Below are positions 24,772-33,894 of a DNA stretch of 64,000 bases, in pieces (the stretch's first letter is position 1; each line of letters begins with the position of its first letter). The stretch comes from Granulosicoccus sp045110515 (GTDB lineage: Bacteria; Pseudomonadota; Gammaproteobacteria; Granulosicoccales; Granulosicoccaceae), in NCBI GenBank assembly GCA_045110515.1, contig JBGCGD010000030.1:1-64000 (forward strand), in the 5' to 3' direction. The position numbers and the translations under genes are program-made. The notes under the pieces were generated by a model. That model was not told where the DNA came from, ran no database searches, and saw only the letters and a list, made by a program, of their open reading frames with translations.

Positions 24772-26207
24772 CCCAAACAGCAGCAATCATAGGCGGCGGT
24801 GTTATTGGTGGCGGATGGGCTGCACGCTTTTTACTCAACGGTTGGAACGTCGTTGTATGCGATCCCGATCCGGAAGCAGCACGCAAGATCAGTGAAGTAC
24901 TAGAGAACGCAAGGCGCTCATTGCCAGCGCTGCTCGATAATTCCATCATGAAAGAAGGTGAGCTTTCTTTTGTAAGCTCAATATCTGACGCTGTAAAGAA
25001 TGCCGACTGGATTCAGGAGAGCGTGCCCGAACGTCTCGACATTAAACACAAGGTGCTGGCTGAAGTTCAGGCACATTGTAGAACTGATGCACTCATTGGT
25101 TCGTCAACGTCTGGATTCAAACCATCAGAGCTGCAAGAGACGGCAGCCATGCCTGCTCAAATCTTTGTTGCCCATCCGTTTAATCCTGTTTATCTGCTTC
25201 CGCTCATTGAGCTTGTGGGTGATAGCCAAACAACAGAGATGGCTAAGACCCTACTCACTGAAGTTGGTATGAAGCCTTTGATTGTTCGTCAGGAAATCGA
25301 TGCGCATATAGCTGATCGTTTTTTAGAAGCTGTTTGGCGTGAAGCGCTTTGGTTGATTAAAGACGGTGTCGCAACCACAGAAGAAATAGACGATGCCATA
25401 CGATTTGGTTTCGGGCTGCGCTGGGCTCAAATGGGTCTGTTTGAAACGTACCGCGTTGCTGGTGGTGAAGCCGGGATGAAACACTTCATTGCGCAGTTTG
25501 GTCCTTGCCTGTCTTGGCCCTGGACGAAACTAATGGATGTGCCAGAACTCACCGATGACTTGGTAGATGCTATTGCTGACCAGTCAGATACTCAATCAGG
25601 TATGCACACCATTCGCGAATTGGAGCGCATTCGTGACGATAATCTGGTGACTATCCTGCGCGGTCTTAAAGCTCGTAACTGGGGCGCTGGTGCGACATTG
25701 GTTGAACAGGAAGAACGTACCCAACCGCCATTACCCAGCGATATAACCAAACCGCTGAATACTTTAAACCGCGTAATTCCCATCGACTGGACGGACTATA
25801 ACGGCCATATGAATGAAAGCCGTTATGGGCAGGTATTCTCTGACGCAGGCGATGTGGTAATGAAGATGGTCGGGGCTACCCAAGCCTACATAGATTCAGG
25901 GCTTTCCTACTTCACGGTAGAAAATTTAATTCAATTCCGAAATGAAACTCACCCGGGCGAGGCTATTACTGTCATAACGCAGGTGCTGCAGGCAGAAGGT
26001 AAGAAACTTCGCTTGTATCACGAGATGCATCGCGCTAAAGATGACGGCACACCCGGTGATTTGCTCTGTACGTGTAATCAATTGCTGGTGCATGTGTCTC
26101 TCGAAACGCGCAGATCGTGTGAACCTGGCGCTGAGATGGCAGCCAAGATGAAAGCCTTGCACGAGGCGCAAACTCAACTGCCAAAACCTGCCAGTATTCG
26201 CGATTGA
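24768..26207 (+). CDS. lcdH: Fused L-carnitine 3-dehydrogenase and betainyl-CoA thioesterase
   Basis: A 479-residue fusion. Residues 1 to about 320 are a 3-hydroxyacyl-CoA-dehydrogenase-like L-carnitine dehydrogenase with GGGVIGGGWAARFL at 8-21 and the VAHPFNPVYLLPL catalytic-His segment. Residues about 330-470 are a hotdog thioesterase (IDWTDYNGHMNESRY). The first half oxidises carnitine to 3-dehydrocarnitine; the second releases glycine betaine from betainyl-CoA made by the BKACE. In Pseudomonas these are separate proteins (CdhA, CdhB); fused forms are known in rhizobia and relatives. The fusion explains why no separate thioesterase gene is present. Confidence 0.92.
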   Translation: MTQTAAIIGGGVIGGGWAARFLLNGWNVVVCDPDPEAARKISEVLENARRSLPALLDNSIMKEGELSFVSSISDAVKNADWIQESVPERLDIKHKVLAEVQAHCRTDALIGSSTSGFKPSELQETAAMPAQIFVAHPFNPVYLLPLIELVGDSQTTEMAKTLLTEVGMKPLIVRQEIDAHIADRFLEAVWREALWLIKDGVATTEEIDDAIRFGFGLRWAQMGLFETYRVAGGEAGMKHFIAQFGPCLSWPWTKLMDVPELTDDLVDAIADQSDTQSGMHTIRELERIRDDNLVTILRGLKARNWGAGATLVEQEERTQPPLPSDITKPLNTLNRVIPIDWTDYNGHMNESRYGQVFSDAGDVVMKMVGATQAYIDSGLSYFTVENLIQFRNETHPGEAITVITQVLQAEGKKLRLYHEMHRAKDDGTPGDLLCTCNQLLVHVSLETRRSCEPGAEMAAKMKALHEAQTQLPKPASIRD

Positions 26208-26255
26208 GTCGTTATAAAGACCGTAGCCCTGCCCCCGATTTAAAGGTTTAGTGAT

Positions 26256-27419
26256 ATGAATTTTGCGCTATCAGAAGAACAACAAATGATCGTTGAGACC
26301 ACACGGTCATTCGTTGAAAACGAACTTTATCCGCATGAGATGGGAATTGAAAAAAGCGATCATCTCGATATGGATCTGGTCAAGGAGATTCAAAAAAAGG
26401 CGATAGAGGCTGGCCTGTATGCGGCAAACATCCCTGAAGAACATGGTGGTGCCGGACTCGACACACTCACGTGGCTGTTATACGAGAAAGAGCTCGGTAA
26501 GGCCAATTACGCTCTTCATTGGACAGCAGTTGCGCGCCCTTCAAACATTCTTTGCGCCGGTACAAAGGAGCAACGTGAAAAGTATCTTGAACCGTGCGTT
26601 AGGGGCGAGAAATGGGATTGCATGGCAATGACAGAGCCAGGTGCTGGCTCTGACTTACGTGGCATGAAAGGCACAGCTAAACAAGACGGTGGTGATTTCG
26701 TTTTAAATGGCACCAAACATTTTATCAGTCATGCTGATATTGCCGACTTTGCTATCGTTTATATGGCAACAGGCGAAGAAGATACACCGCGTGGTAAGAA
26801 GAAGTTGATCTCCTCTTTCTTCGTTGATAAAGGCACACCAGGCTTCACTGTGCGCGACGGGTATAAAAACGTTTCCCACAGAGGCTATACAAATTCAATA
26901 TTAGAATTTGATAACTGCCGTATTCCTGCAGAGAACATGCTAGGGGAATTGCACAAAGGGTTTGAAGTTGCCAACGACTGGCTAGGTGCTACAAGGCTTC
27001 AGGTGGCATCAACCTGTTTAGGCCGCGCTGAGCGAGCGTTTCAACACGCTGTCGCCTATTCCGCTGAACGCGAACAGTTTGGCCAGAAGATTGGCAAGTT
27101 CCAAGGCGTCTCATTTAAGTTAGCAGACATGGCAATGGAACTCAAAGCTGCTGAACTACTTACGTGGGAGGCTGGTTGGAAGTATGACCAAGGAACATGC
27201 ACCGATAGTGATATGGCCATGGCGAAGTTGAAGGCAACTGAAATGTTGGCCTTTGTCGCTGATGAGGCTATTCAAATACACGGTGGCATGGGTGTCATGG
27301 ATGAACTTCCATTAGAGCGTATCTGGCGCGATTCACGTATCGAACGGATATGGGAAGGTACGTCTGAAATTCAGCGCCACATCATCTCCCGCGCCTTGTT
27401 ACGCCCGTTAGGCGCTTAG
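26256..27419 (+). CDS. Acyl-CoA dehydrogenase, carnitine/gamma-butyrobetaine-associated
   Basis: A 387-residue acyl-CoA dehydrogenase of standard length. It shows AMTEPGAGSDLRGMKG (about 127-142), YSAEREQFGQKIGKFQ (about 269), QIHGGMGVMDELPLERIWRD and the catalytic Glu near 367 in WEGTSEIQ. It lies 48 bases after the carnitine dehydrogenase. It may oxidise gamma-butyrobetainyl-CoA, feeding carnitine degradation, but no CoA-transferase/ligase or crotonobetainyl-CoA hydratase is seen nearby, so general short-chain activity remains possible. Confidence 0.85.
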   Translation: MNFALSEEQQMIVETTRSFVENELYPHEMGIEKSDHLDMDLVKEIQKKAIEAGLYAANIPEEHGGAGLDTLTWLLYEKELGKANYALHWTAVARPSNILCAGTKEQREKYLEPCVRGEKWDCMAMTEPGAGSDLRGMKGTAKQDGGDFVLNGTKHFISHADIADFAIVYMATGEEDTPRGKKKLISSFFVDKGTPGFTVRDGYKNVSHRGYTNSILEFDNCRIPAENMLGELHKGFEVANDWLGATRLQVASTCLGRAERAFQHAVAYSAEREQFGQKIGKFQGVSFKLADMAMELKAAELLTWEAGWKYDQGTCTDSDMAMAKLKATEMLAFVADEAIQIHGGMGVMDELPLERIWRDSRIERIWEGTSEIQRHIISRALLRPLGA

Positions 27420-27507
27420 GTTTCTAACTTTAAAATTAAACCTCTTACGTTTGCTTGGGCTTTGCAAATTCACTTCTTCAGCGCAACAACGTAGAGCTAA
27501 ACGTTGA

Positions 27508-27669
27508 TTAGAGTAAGTGACGAAAGGTGTCCTCACGCCCTGGAATAAAAAATCGATAAGCAGGTTTAACCATCCCCTCAATATGCGCTCGTCCACGCGA
27601 ACTTACCCGCACTGATTTATCAGCTGTTTTAGTTCGAACCGAAACGCGCGCACTTAAACCACCGCCTTA
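27508..27669 (-). pseudogene. Unrecognised C-terminal coding remnant
   Basis: A frame without a start codon, entered after a TAA at about 27671, encodes a protein-like segment (SARVSVRTKTADKSVRVSS, GRAHIEGMVKPAYRFF, IPGREDTFRHLL) and stops at 27508. The composition looks like a real C-terminus, not a chance frame, but I do not recognise the family. It lies in a stretch of gene debris between the carnitine operon and the IclR gene. Confidence 0.35.
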
Positions 27670-27763
27670 CCCCGAAATATCTGAAGTGTCTTAACATGTG
27701 GTCATCAAGAAATCAGTGGTTACATCGTAGAGAAAAGACCAAGTATTCAACCTTTTTCAATAT

Positions 27764-28083
27764 GTTGATCAATATGGATTTCTGAAATATACATAACAGA
27801 TCACTCAGCTGCTAATAACGTAGAAAGCCCCTCTTCAAGCTGCTTCGTGAAGCCCGAAGCTTCCATATGAAGTCGCAGGCGCTGGTTATATCCTCCGGGT
27901 GTGTTCAATGCCTGGATCAGGTGCTGGCAATCCGGTGTGGTTTGCAAGCTCGTGCCAACCAGAGCACGCAAGAACGCTTCACCCTGTGCAGCATCCTTAA
28001 CATTATCTCCAAGCCATTCTCCGGCTTTCTGCACCATGAGTGTTGCCGGTGACAGCACTGCCTGAGCGGCGAGATAGGCGGCA
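27764..28083 (-). repeat. Duplicated copy of a P5CR-like gene 3' end
   Basis: About 320 bases nearly identical (roughly 97% by eye, one single-base indel) to 35936-36256. It holds the last 85 or so codons of the P5CR-like gene (ATLMVQKAGEWLGDNV to TKQLEEGLSTL) and about 40 bases beyond it. It has no start and is joined to an ABC-permease fragment at 28083, where the shared heptamer TGCCGCC (minus strand) suggests a microhomology junction. Confidence 0.92.
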
Positions 28084-28260
28084 CGAGGCGATAAAGTTCA
28101 ATAAGCGGGTCGAAGAACGACTTAAAGAACTTGGATACGCCTATGAAAAGTCCAAGTGGCACGCCAATCAATATCCCCAAACTAAGGACGACCAAAACTC
28201 AGCATAGCGAGTCCCAGGTATGACCATTCAACCATGCTTTCTGCAAGTTTATTTTCTCTA
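28084..28260 (-). pseudogene. ABC transporter permease (TauC/SsuC type), fragment
   Basis: Minus-strand frame: AWLNGHTWDSL, then TGA, then VLVVLSLGILIGVPLGLFIG and SKFFKSFFDPLIELYRLVPP. This is the region before the EAA loop of BPD-type permeases for taurine/sulfonate-like substrates. It has an internal stop and breaks off at the duplicated segment. No ATPase or binding-protein gene is nearby. Confidence 0.8.
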
Positions 28261-28323
28261 TTGCGAAATGTTAGCTTCATATTGCGAAACTAAAAGCAGG
28301 TGGCGCTACGCCTCGTGGGCTAT

Positions 28324-29097
28324 TTAGATCGCGAGATCAGTCGGGGGGACGCCGCCAATGAGTTCGGTGACACGGCTTGCTGACAGCAGAAGGTCTTCGC
28401 TCCAGCCACTCAAATCTTCGATTGTGTGCTGTGGATAAACGGACCAAAGATTGATGACAGCAATAGGCTCACTGACGTAGTTGAACACTGGGGCGGATAT
28501 GCCCAGAAAGTGCTCGTACTCTTCGCGGTCATTCGTGGCAAAGCCTTGGTTGCGCACTTCCAAAAGCGCGGTAATAAAATCCTCGGGATTGATAATCGTG
28601 CGAGGCGTACACCTTTTGTATACGTATCCCTTTAGTTTGGCCTGAATGACCTTCTCTGGGAGGAAAGCAAGCAATGCCTTGCCTGATGCAGAGCAATGCA
28701 TCGGTTCGCGCATACCAGGACGTTGAGCACCACCAAGGGAATGCGGGGCTTCCAAAATCCGTAGATAAACCACCTCTGTTCCACTTGGCAGACCTAACGT
28801 CACATTAACGCTGTAGCGCTCGAAAAGTCTGAACATTTCATCAAGGGCAATCGTCTGAATATCAAAGCCGCTATGAGCATTCTTGATCAAGTCGAAAATT
28901 CGTGATCCCAGAAAATAGACTTTGCGTTGTTCGTCAAACCGCACCATCTTTTCTTCAGTGCAAATGGCAAGCACACGGTGAACCGTGCTCTTGTTCAACC
29001 CACATTTTCTGACAATGTCAGAAAACGTCATCGGTTTCTGCGCCTCGCTGATCGCAGTCAGCAAAACCAACATTTTTTGGACGATTGAACTTTGCAT
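28324..29097 (-). CDS. IclR-family transcriptional regulator
   Basis: A 257-residue protein. The N-terminal winged helix (about 5-65) contains MTFSDIVRKCGLNKSTVHRVLAIC in register with IclR proteins; the effector-binding domain (about 75-250) has the conserved MHCSASGKALLAFLPE and GFATNDREEYEHFLGISAPVF. It is divergent from the FAD-oxidase operon beginning at 29403, and the palindrome at 29271-29289 between them is its likely site. The effector is unknown. Confidence 0.88.
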   Translation of the reverse strand: MQSSIVQKMLVLLTAISEAQKPMTFSDIVRKCGLNKSTVHRVLAICTEEKMVRFDEQRKVYFLGSRIFDLIKNAHSGFDIQTIALDEMFRLFERYSVNVTLGLPSGTEVVYLRILEAPHSLGGAQRPGMREPMHCSASGKALLAFLPEKVIQAKLKGYVYKRCTPRTIINPEDFITALLEVRNQGFATNDREEYEHFLGISAPVFNYVSEPIAVINLWSVYPQHTIEDLSGWSEDLLLSASRVTELIGGVPPTDLAI

Positions 29098-29270
29098 TAT
29101 TGTGGCTCTGCAGCGTCAGTTTGTGCTCTGACGCAACTTGTATATGCCGCCATTGAAAGCACTAGCACAGGCCAGAAAATCTTCACTGCCTGTTGGCATG
29201 TGCCCGGGTATTCGTTCATCGACAATTGACAGCGTAGCGAAAGATAAATAGTTTATAATAACGATACATT

Positions 29271-29289
29271 TGTTTTGTATTACAAAACA
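29271..29289. promoter_or_regulatory. IclR-type palindromic operator
   Basis: Perfect 9-bp arms TGTTTTGTA (29271-29279) and TACAAAACA (29281-29289) around a single T. Outer bases continue the symmetry with one base of slippage (TACAT on the left, TGTA on the right). It lies in the 305-bp gap between the IclR gene and the FAD-oxidase operon, in which I see no other feature. Confidence 0.65.
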
Positions 29290-29402
29290 TGTATAAATTC
29301 TTGATCAGAGAAACTGTCAATGTAGAAGTGCACTGGATTATCGACATTCAGTTTTAATCTGGTGGCAAGCCCAACAAAACGATGCATTTGAAATCACTGT
29401 AG

Positions 29403-30722
29403 ATGACCGGACAAATTACCTTGGCACATCATGACAATCCAGCCTCGCTTTGGCTCGCAAAATTAGGTTCAAAGGAGCCAAATACACCACTTGCCGGGCA
29501 GACCACCGCAGATGTTACCGTCATCGGAGCTGGGTTTACCGGCTTGCGAGCGGCACACAAATTGGCAGAATCTGGATCCAATACGGTGGTACTGGATGCT
29601 GCTGATGTCGGCTTCGGTGCGTCCGGTCGTAACGGTGGTCAGGTCAACCCCATTCTGCCTTTTAACGGACCGGAACAGGTTCGCAAGCTCGTGGGAGACA
29701 AATATTTCGAGCGACTCACTGAGTTTTCACTAGGCTCGGCAGACAACCTGTTTGAATATATTCGAGATCATCAAATTGATTGTCAGGCTCGGCAGAATGG
29801 CTGGCTGAGAGTCGATCACTGCGAAAAAGCCAAACATGCATCGCGCAGTGCAGCGCAAGCCTGGAACCGGCATGGCGCAGATATCGAATTTGTCGATGGC
29901 AACGCTTTGCAAAAGCTCAGCGGTTCCCCTGAGTACCAATCGGGGATTCTTGCGCCACGTGGCGGTGCAATACAACCGTTGGCACTGGCCCATGGGATTG
30001 CTCAGGCTGCCAAAAAGGTCGGCGCAAGAATCTACGGTAAAACACCGGCCACGCGATTAGTCCAAACGAAGGATGGTTGGACAGTAGAAACACCCGCAGG
30101 CTCGATCAATTCCAAATGGGTGGTAATTGCTACAAACGGATACTCTGACTCCCTGGTGCAGGGATTGAAGTCTGCCCTAATCCCCTTCGTCTCCGTGCAA
30201 ATTGCAACACCGAGGTTATCACCGGAAGTCATAAACTCTATATTACCCGGTGGACAAACCTTGTCTGACACACGTCGGGTAATCATCTACACACGGCGCG
30301 AACCTGACGACCGAATAGTCATAGGGAGCCATGGCAACCTTAGACGTGATGGATCCCTAACTGGATTTAAATGGCTAAAAAAAGAAGCAGTGCGAATTTT
30401 TCCACAACTCAAAGGGATTGATTGGGAATATGCATGGGGCGGTAAGCTTGCGATCACGGATGATCGCCTGCCACATTTTTATGAGCCTGCCAAAGGCCTT
30501 ATAGCCGGTATGGGTTACAACGGTCGTGGTGTGGCTATGTCTAACCTTATGGGTACAGTGTTGGCAGATCGTGTGCTTGGTGCCGCTCCAGACAGTTTGC
30601 CGTTCCCAGTGTCACCGATTAAAAAAATTCCTTTTAGAGAAGTGCAAATGCTTGGTAAAAGCACGGCCGTCTGGGGGATGCAAATACTTGATCGATTGGA
30701 ATCAGCTAAGAAATCAGCCTAG
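29403..30722 (+). CDS. FAD-dependent amine oxidase, DAO family, PuuB/OrdL-like
   Basis: A 439-residue flavoprotein. The dinucleotide motif GAGFTG is at 42-47, followed by VLDAADVGFGASGRNGGQV, the pattern of gamma-glutamylputrescine oxidases and related glycine/sarcosine oxidases. The C-terminus has the usual YAWGGKLAITDD and MGYNGRGVAMSN. It would oxidise a primary or secondary amine to an imine or aldehyde. It heads a four-gene rightward operon controlled by the divergent IclR gene. No clear ribosome-binding site precedes the ATG; the exact substrate cannot be read. Confidence 0.83.
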   Translation: MTGQITLAHHDNPASLWLAKLGSKEPNTPLAGQTTADVTVIGAGFTGLRAAHKLAESGSNTVVLDAADVGFGASGRNGGQVNPILPFNGPEQVRKLVGDKYFERLTEFSLGSADNLFEYIRDHQIDCQARQNGWLRVDHCEKAKHASRSAAQAWNRHGADIEFVDGNALQKLSGSPEYQSGILAPRGGAIQPLALAHGIAQAAKKVGARIYGKTPATRLVQTKDGWTVETPAGSINSKWVVIATNGYSDSLVQGLKSALIPFVSVQIATPRLSPEVINSILPGGQTLSDTRRVIIYTRREPDDRIVIGSHGNLRRDGSLTGFKWLKKEAVRIFPQLKGIDWEYAWGGKLAITDDRLPHFYEPAKGLIAGMGYNGRGVAMSNLMGTVLADRVLGAAPDSLPFPVSPIKKIPFREVQMLGKSTAVWGMQILDRLESAKKSA

Positions 30723-30758
30723 CGTTAGAAACCTATAAATTTTTTAGAGATATTAGGT

Positions 30759-31124
30759 ATGACAAATCCTGCATTTATTTTGTTTGGTAGTCCCGACGTA
30801 GAAAAAACCATCAAAACTGACGCCAACGTTACAGCAGGAAACCCGGAAATGGGCGTCTGGTTGTACGGCAATGATCATCAAACCGGGTCACGTTGCGGTA
30901 TTTGGGAATGTACGGCTGGGGATCATCGCGCCAAGATGGATGGCTTCATGGAGTTTTGCCACATTCTTGAAGGCGAGGCAGAAATAACGCTTGTCAGCGA
31001 TGGCTCGAAGCGAACCGTCAGAGCTGGCGATAGCTTTATGATGGAAGCCGGGCTTGAGATGGACTGGCATGTGCCAAAGTATGTACGTAAGTGCTTTGTG
31101 ATATCTGACGTTGTAAAAGGCTAA
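30759..31124 (+). CDS. Small cupin-domain protein
   Basis: A 121-residue single-domain cupin of the DUF861/EutQ-like type. The fold is shown by GIWECTAGDHRAKMDG, FCHILEGEAEITLVSDG and AGDSFMMEAGLEMDWHVPK. Proteins of this kind often sit directly after PuuB-like oxidases, with which this one is separated by 36 bases. The catalytic or binding role is unknown. Confidence 0.8.
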   Translation: MTNPAFILFGSPDVEKTIKTDANVTAGNPEMGVWLYGNDHQTGSRCGIWECTAGDHRAKMDGFMEFCHILEGEAEITLVSDGSKRTVRAGDSFMMEAGLEMDWHVPKYVRKCFVISDVVKG

Positions 31125-31182
31125 GTCTAAAAATAATTTAAGGCCGATTCAATTTTCAAACGCACGGTGTGGGAATCAATTC

Positions 31183-32817
31183 ATGCAGAATTTTTATAAT
31201 GACAAAGAACAGATTGTCACTGATGCCATTGATGGATTAGTTGCATCATCCGGTGGCAGAGTTAGACGCTTCAAAGATGACAGCTACGCCCGTGTGGTTG
31301 TTAGATCGGACTGGGATAAAAGCAAAGTTGCAATTATCTCAGGTGGAGGTTCAGGCCATGAGCCTGCGCATGCAGGGCTGGTGGGCGCAGGGCTACTAAC
31401 CGCTGCTGTCTGCGGTGGAGTTTACGCATCGCCCAGTGTTGATGCTGTTTTATCCGCCATCCTTGAAGTAACCGGCTCTGCCGGTTGTTTGCTGGTTATC
31501 AAGAACTACACCGGTGATCGGTTGAACTTCGGGTTAGCTGCCGAAAAAGCGAAAAGCCTGGGGTATAACGTAGAGATGGTGATTGTCGGCGATGATATTG
31601 CTATTGAGAATGCGCTACAGCCTCGCGGTATCGCTGGAACTGTGTTCGTACATAAAGTTGCCGGATATCTATCAGAGAACGGTGCAACGCTTGCAGAGGT
31701 GCTCTCTGCTGCCACTGCGGTAAGCCAGAACCTTCAATCCCTTGGTATAGCACGTGACACTTGCACCGTACCGGGCACAGAGAAACAAAGTCGTATCGGT
31801 AACGATGAGGTCGAAGTTGGTTTAGGCATCCATGGTGAGCCGGGTGTTGAGGTAGCTAAGTTCGCCAATTGCTCGGATCTGATGCTTGATTGTTCAAAAC
31901 GCCTGCTAGCGAAAGTCGATTCTTCAAAACGTCATATCGCGCTGTTCAATAATCTGGGTGGTTTGACCGGATTAGAGTGTGCGGTGTTGTTTAAGGAGTT
32001 CATGGTTACGGAGCTTGCGTCATTGTCTGATTTTACCCTCGGCCCGGTGCCAATCATGACTGCTCTGGATATGCCTGGCTTTTCAATCACTATGCTGCCA
32101 CTTGATGATAGCTATCGCGAGGCTTTGCTGGCGCCGATTGATCATCCTGTGTGGCCTAAATATGAACCTGTCACAGTGAATGAAAGCATTGAACCACCTC
32201 ACCTCCAAACATTGAGCTTTGAAGCATCAGACAATGCTGAAGTACGTTCTGTACTCGGTGCTGCCATTGACGCGTGTATTGCAATGGAAGACGATCTCAA
32301 TCAGCTGGACAGTAAAGTGGGCGATGGTGACACAGGTACAACATTCGCGGCAGCGGCCAGAACGGTGAAATCAGAGCTTGACCGCCTGCCCCTGGCAAGT
32401 GGTGCTGATTTGCTATCAGCATTGGGAGACATCAAGGGCAAATCAATGGGCGGATCGAGTGGTGTGCTGTTCGCCATTATGTTTGAGAATGCGTCAGAGG
32501 CGTTTAAATTAAAACCGGACTGGAGCACGGCATTATCTGCGGGCCTTGATGCGATGCAAAAGTATGGCGGTGCCAAACCCGGTGATAGAACGTTAATAGA
32601 TGCTCTTAAACCTGCGCTTGATGCTCTTGTCGCTGACAAAAGTCTTAGTGAAGCTGCACAGCAAGCAAGAGAGGGTGCAGATGCGACAGCTGCCATGTTA
32701 ACGGCAGGTGCTGGCCGGTCTTCCTACCTTGAAGCGCGTTCCCTTGACGGTTTTGCCGATCCCGGAGCAGAAGGTGTAGCGCGAATCTTTGCAGCGATTG
32801 CAGGTAATCAGCCCTGA
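31183..32817 (+). CDS. Dihydroxyacetone kinase family protein (DhaK-DhaL fusion)
   Basis: A 544-residue ATP-dependent kinase of the DhaKL type. The DhaK part (to about residue 330) has SGGGSGHEPAHAG (53-65) and the substrate-binding His217 in LGIHGEPG. The DhaL part (about 345-540) has the Mg-ADP aspartates in KVGDGDTGTTFA and GKSMGGSSGVLF. It phosphorylates dihydroxyacetone or another short ketose (erythrulose-type activity is known in the family). Grouping with an amine oxidase and cupin is unusual for glycerol metabolism and hints at a different ketose. GGGAA precedes the ATG. Confidence 0.9.
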   Translation: MQNFYNDKEQIVTDAIDGLVASSGGRVRRFKDDSYARVVVRSDWDKSKVAIISGGGSGHEPAHAGLVGAGLLTAAVCGGVYASPSVDAVLSAILEVTGSAGCLLVIKNYTGDRLNFGLAAEKAKSLGYNVEMVIVGDDIAIENALQPRGIAGTVFVHKVAGYLSENGATLAEVLSAATAVSQNLQSLGIARDTCTVPGTEKQSRIGNDEVEVGLGIHGEPGVEVAKFANCSDLMLDCSKRLLAKVDSSKRHIALFNNLGGLTGLECAVLFKEFMVTELASLSDFTLGPVPIMTALDMPGFSITMLPLDDSYREALLAPIDHPVWPKYEPVTVNESIEPPHLQTLSFEASDNAEVRSVLGAAIDACIAMEDDLNQLDSKVGDGDTGTTFAAAARTVKSELDRLPLASGADLLSALGDIKGKSMGGSSGVLFAIMFENASEAFKLKPDWSTALSAGLDAMQKYGGAKPGDRTLIDALKPALDALVADKSLSEAAQQAREGADATAAMLTAGAGRSSYLEARSLDGFADPGAEGVARIFAAIAGNQP

Positions 32818-32857
32818 CAATGGTGGCTCAAAAGGCAACTTTGGCAACGGGCAGGTA

Positions 32858-33865
32858 ATGCGCAGCGTCGACAAAGACTCAACAGGAGCATCGCCTAGAG
32901 CAGACTGGAACTATCATCCAGATCTGCCAATAACGATGTCTCCGGTATTTGATATACCCCCTAAACCCAAGGCGGCACTTTCCTGGTTTGCTAATACCTG
33001 GTTTAAACTAACGACACCTGTCTATCATCTGTTTTGCGCCCTTATTGCCTACTTTTTCTTTTGGCCGTCGATGACAGCAATGCAAGTGTTTGAGTGGCGT
33101 TGGGTATTACAGATACTGGCAATTAACTATAGCGCCGTATTAATTCTGGCAGTACCGATGCATCTTTATCTTTATGTCTTTTCGGCGCAAAAGATGAGAT
33201 TAAAATTTGATGTTCGCCCGATGGAGAAAAGCACTCGCTTTACCTTTGGGTATCAAACCTGGGACAACGTTTTTTGGTCTCTTGTTTCCGGTGTACCAAT
33301 CTGGTCTGCTTGGATGATTGTCTACTTTTATGTTGCCGCTAATGGCAAGGTGCCGGTATTAAATGGTGTTACGGATGGGCCGATAGGGTTTGTAGCATTT
33401 TTTTTGGTGCTGCGATTCTGGCAATCCTTTCATTTCTACTGGATTCATCGGTTGATACATTTGCCGTGGTTGTTTAAAAAAGTACATCATCTACACCATC
33501 GTAACGTCAATGTTGGCCCGTGGTCAGGTCTGTCAATGCACCCAGTGGAGCATTTCTTTTACTACTCAGCCATTGTTATTCATTTCGTTTTGCCGTCACA
33601 TCCATTGCATGTCATTTTTCATCTGTTCGCGCTGAATCTCGGGGCTTTGTTTACCCATTCAGGTTTTCACAAGGTACTCGTAAAAGATAAGTCAGTTATT
33701 AAAGCAGGGTCTTTCCATCATCAACTGCATCATCGCTACTTTGAATGCAACTACGGGTCTGAAGAAATTCCACTGGATCGTTGGTTTCACAGTTTTCACG
33801 ATGGGACTAAAAGAGCCACAAAACTTATTCGTGCGCGCAAAAAATTGATCTTCGCTCGGAAGTAA
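32858..33865 (+). CDS. Sterol desaturase/fatty acid hydroxylase family membrane protein
   Basis: About 335 residues with several membrane helices and the di-iron histidine boxes: HFYWIHR, HHLHHR, and HHQLHHRYFECNYG near the C-terminus. Members insert oxygen or a double bond into lipids using O2. The ATG at 32858 (GGGCAGG just upstream) is preferred over a TTG at 32789 inside the kinase gene; an ATG at 32936 is also possible. It ends the IclR-linked operon. A related, broken copy lies at 43599-43995, sharing GPWSGxSMHPVEH and HHQLHHxYFECNYG. Confidence 0.85.
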   Translation: MRSVDKDSTGASPRADWNYHPDLPITMSPVFDIPPKPKAALSWFANTWFKLTTPVYHLFCALIAYFFFWPSMTAMQVFEWRWVLQILAINYSAVLILAVPMHLYLYVFSAQKMRLKFDVRPMEKSTRFTFGYQTWDNVFWSLVSGVPIWSAWMIVYFYVAANGKVPVLNGVTDGPIGFVAFFLVLRFWQSFHFYWIHRLIHLPWLFKKVHHLHHRNVNVGPWSGLSMHPVEHFFYYSAIVIHFVLPSHPLHVIFHLFALNLGALFTHSGFHKVLVKDKSVIKAGSFHHQLHHRYFECNYGSEEIPLDRWFHSFHDGTKRATKLIRARKKLIFARK

Positions 33866-33894
33866 ATCAGACCGTACTCGGACCCGTATCATCT

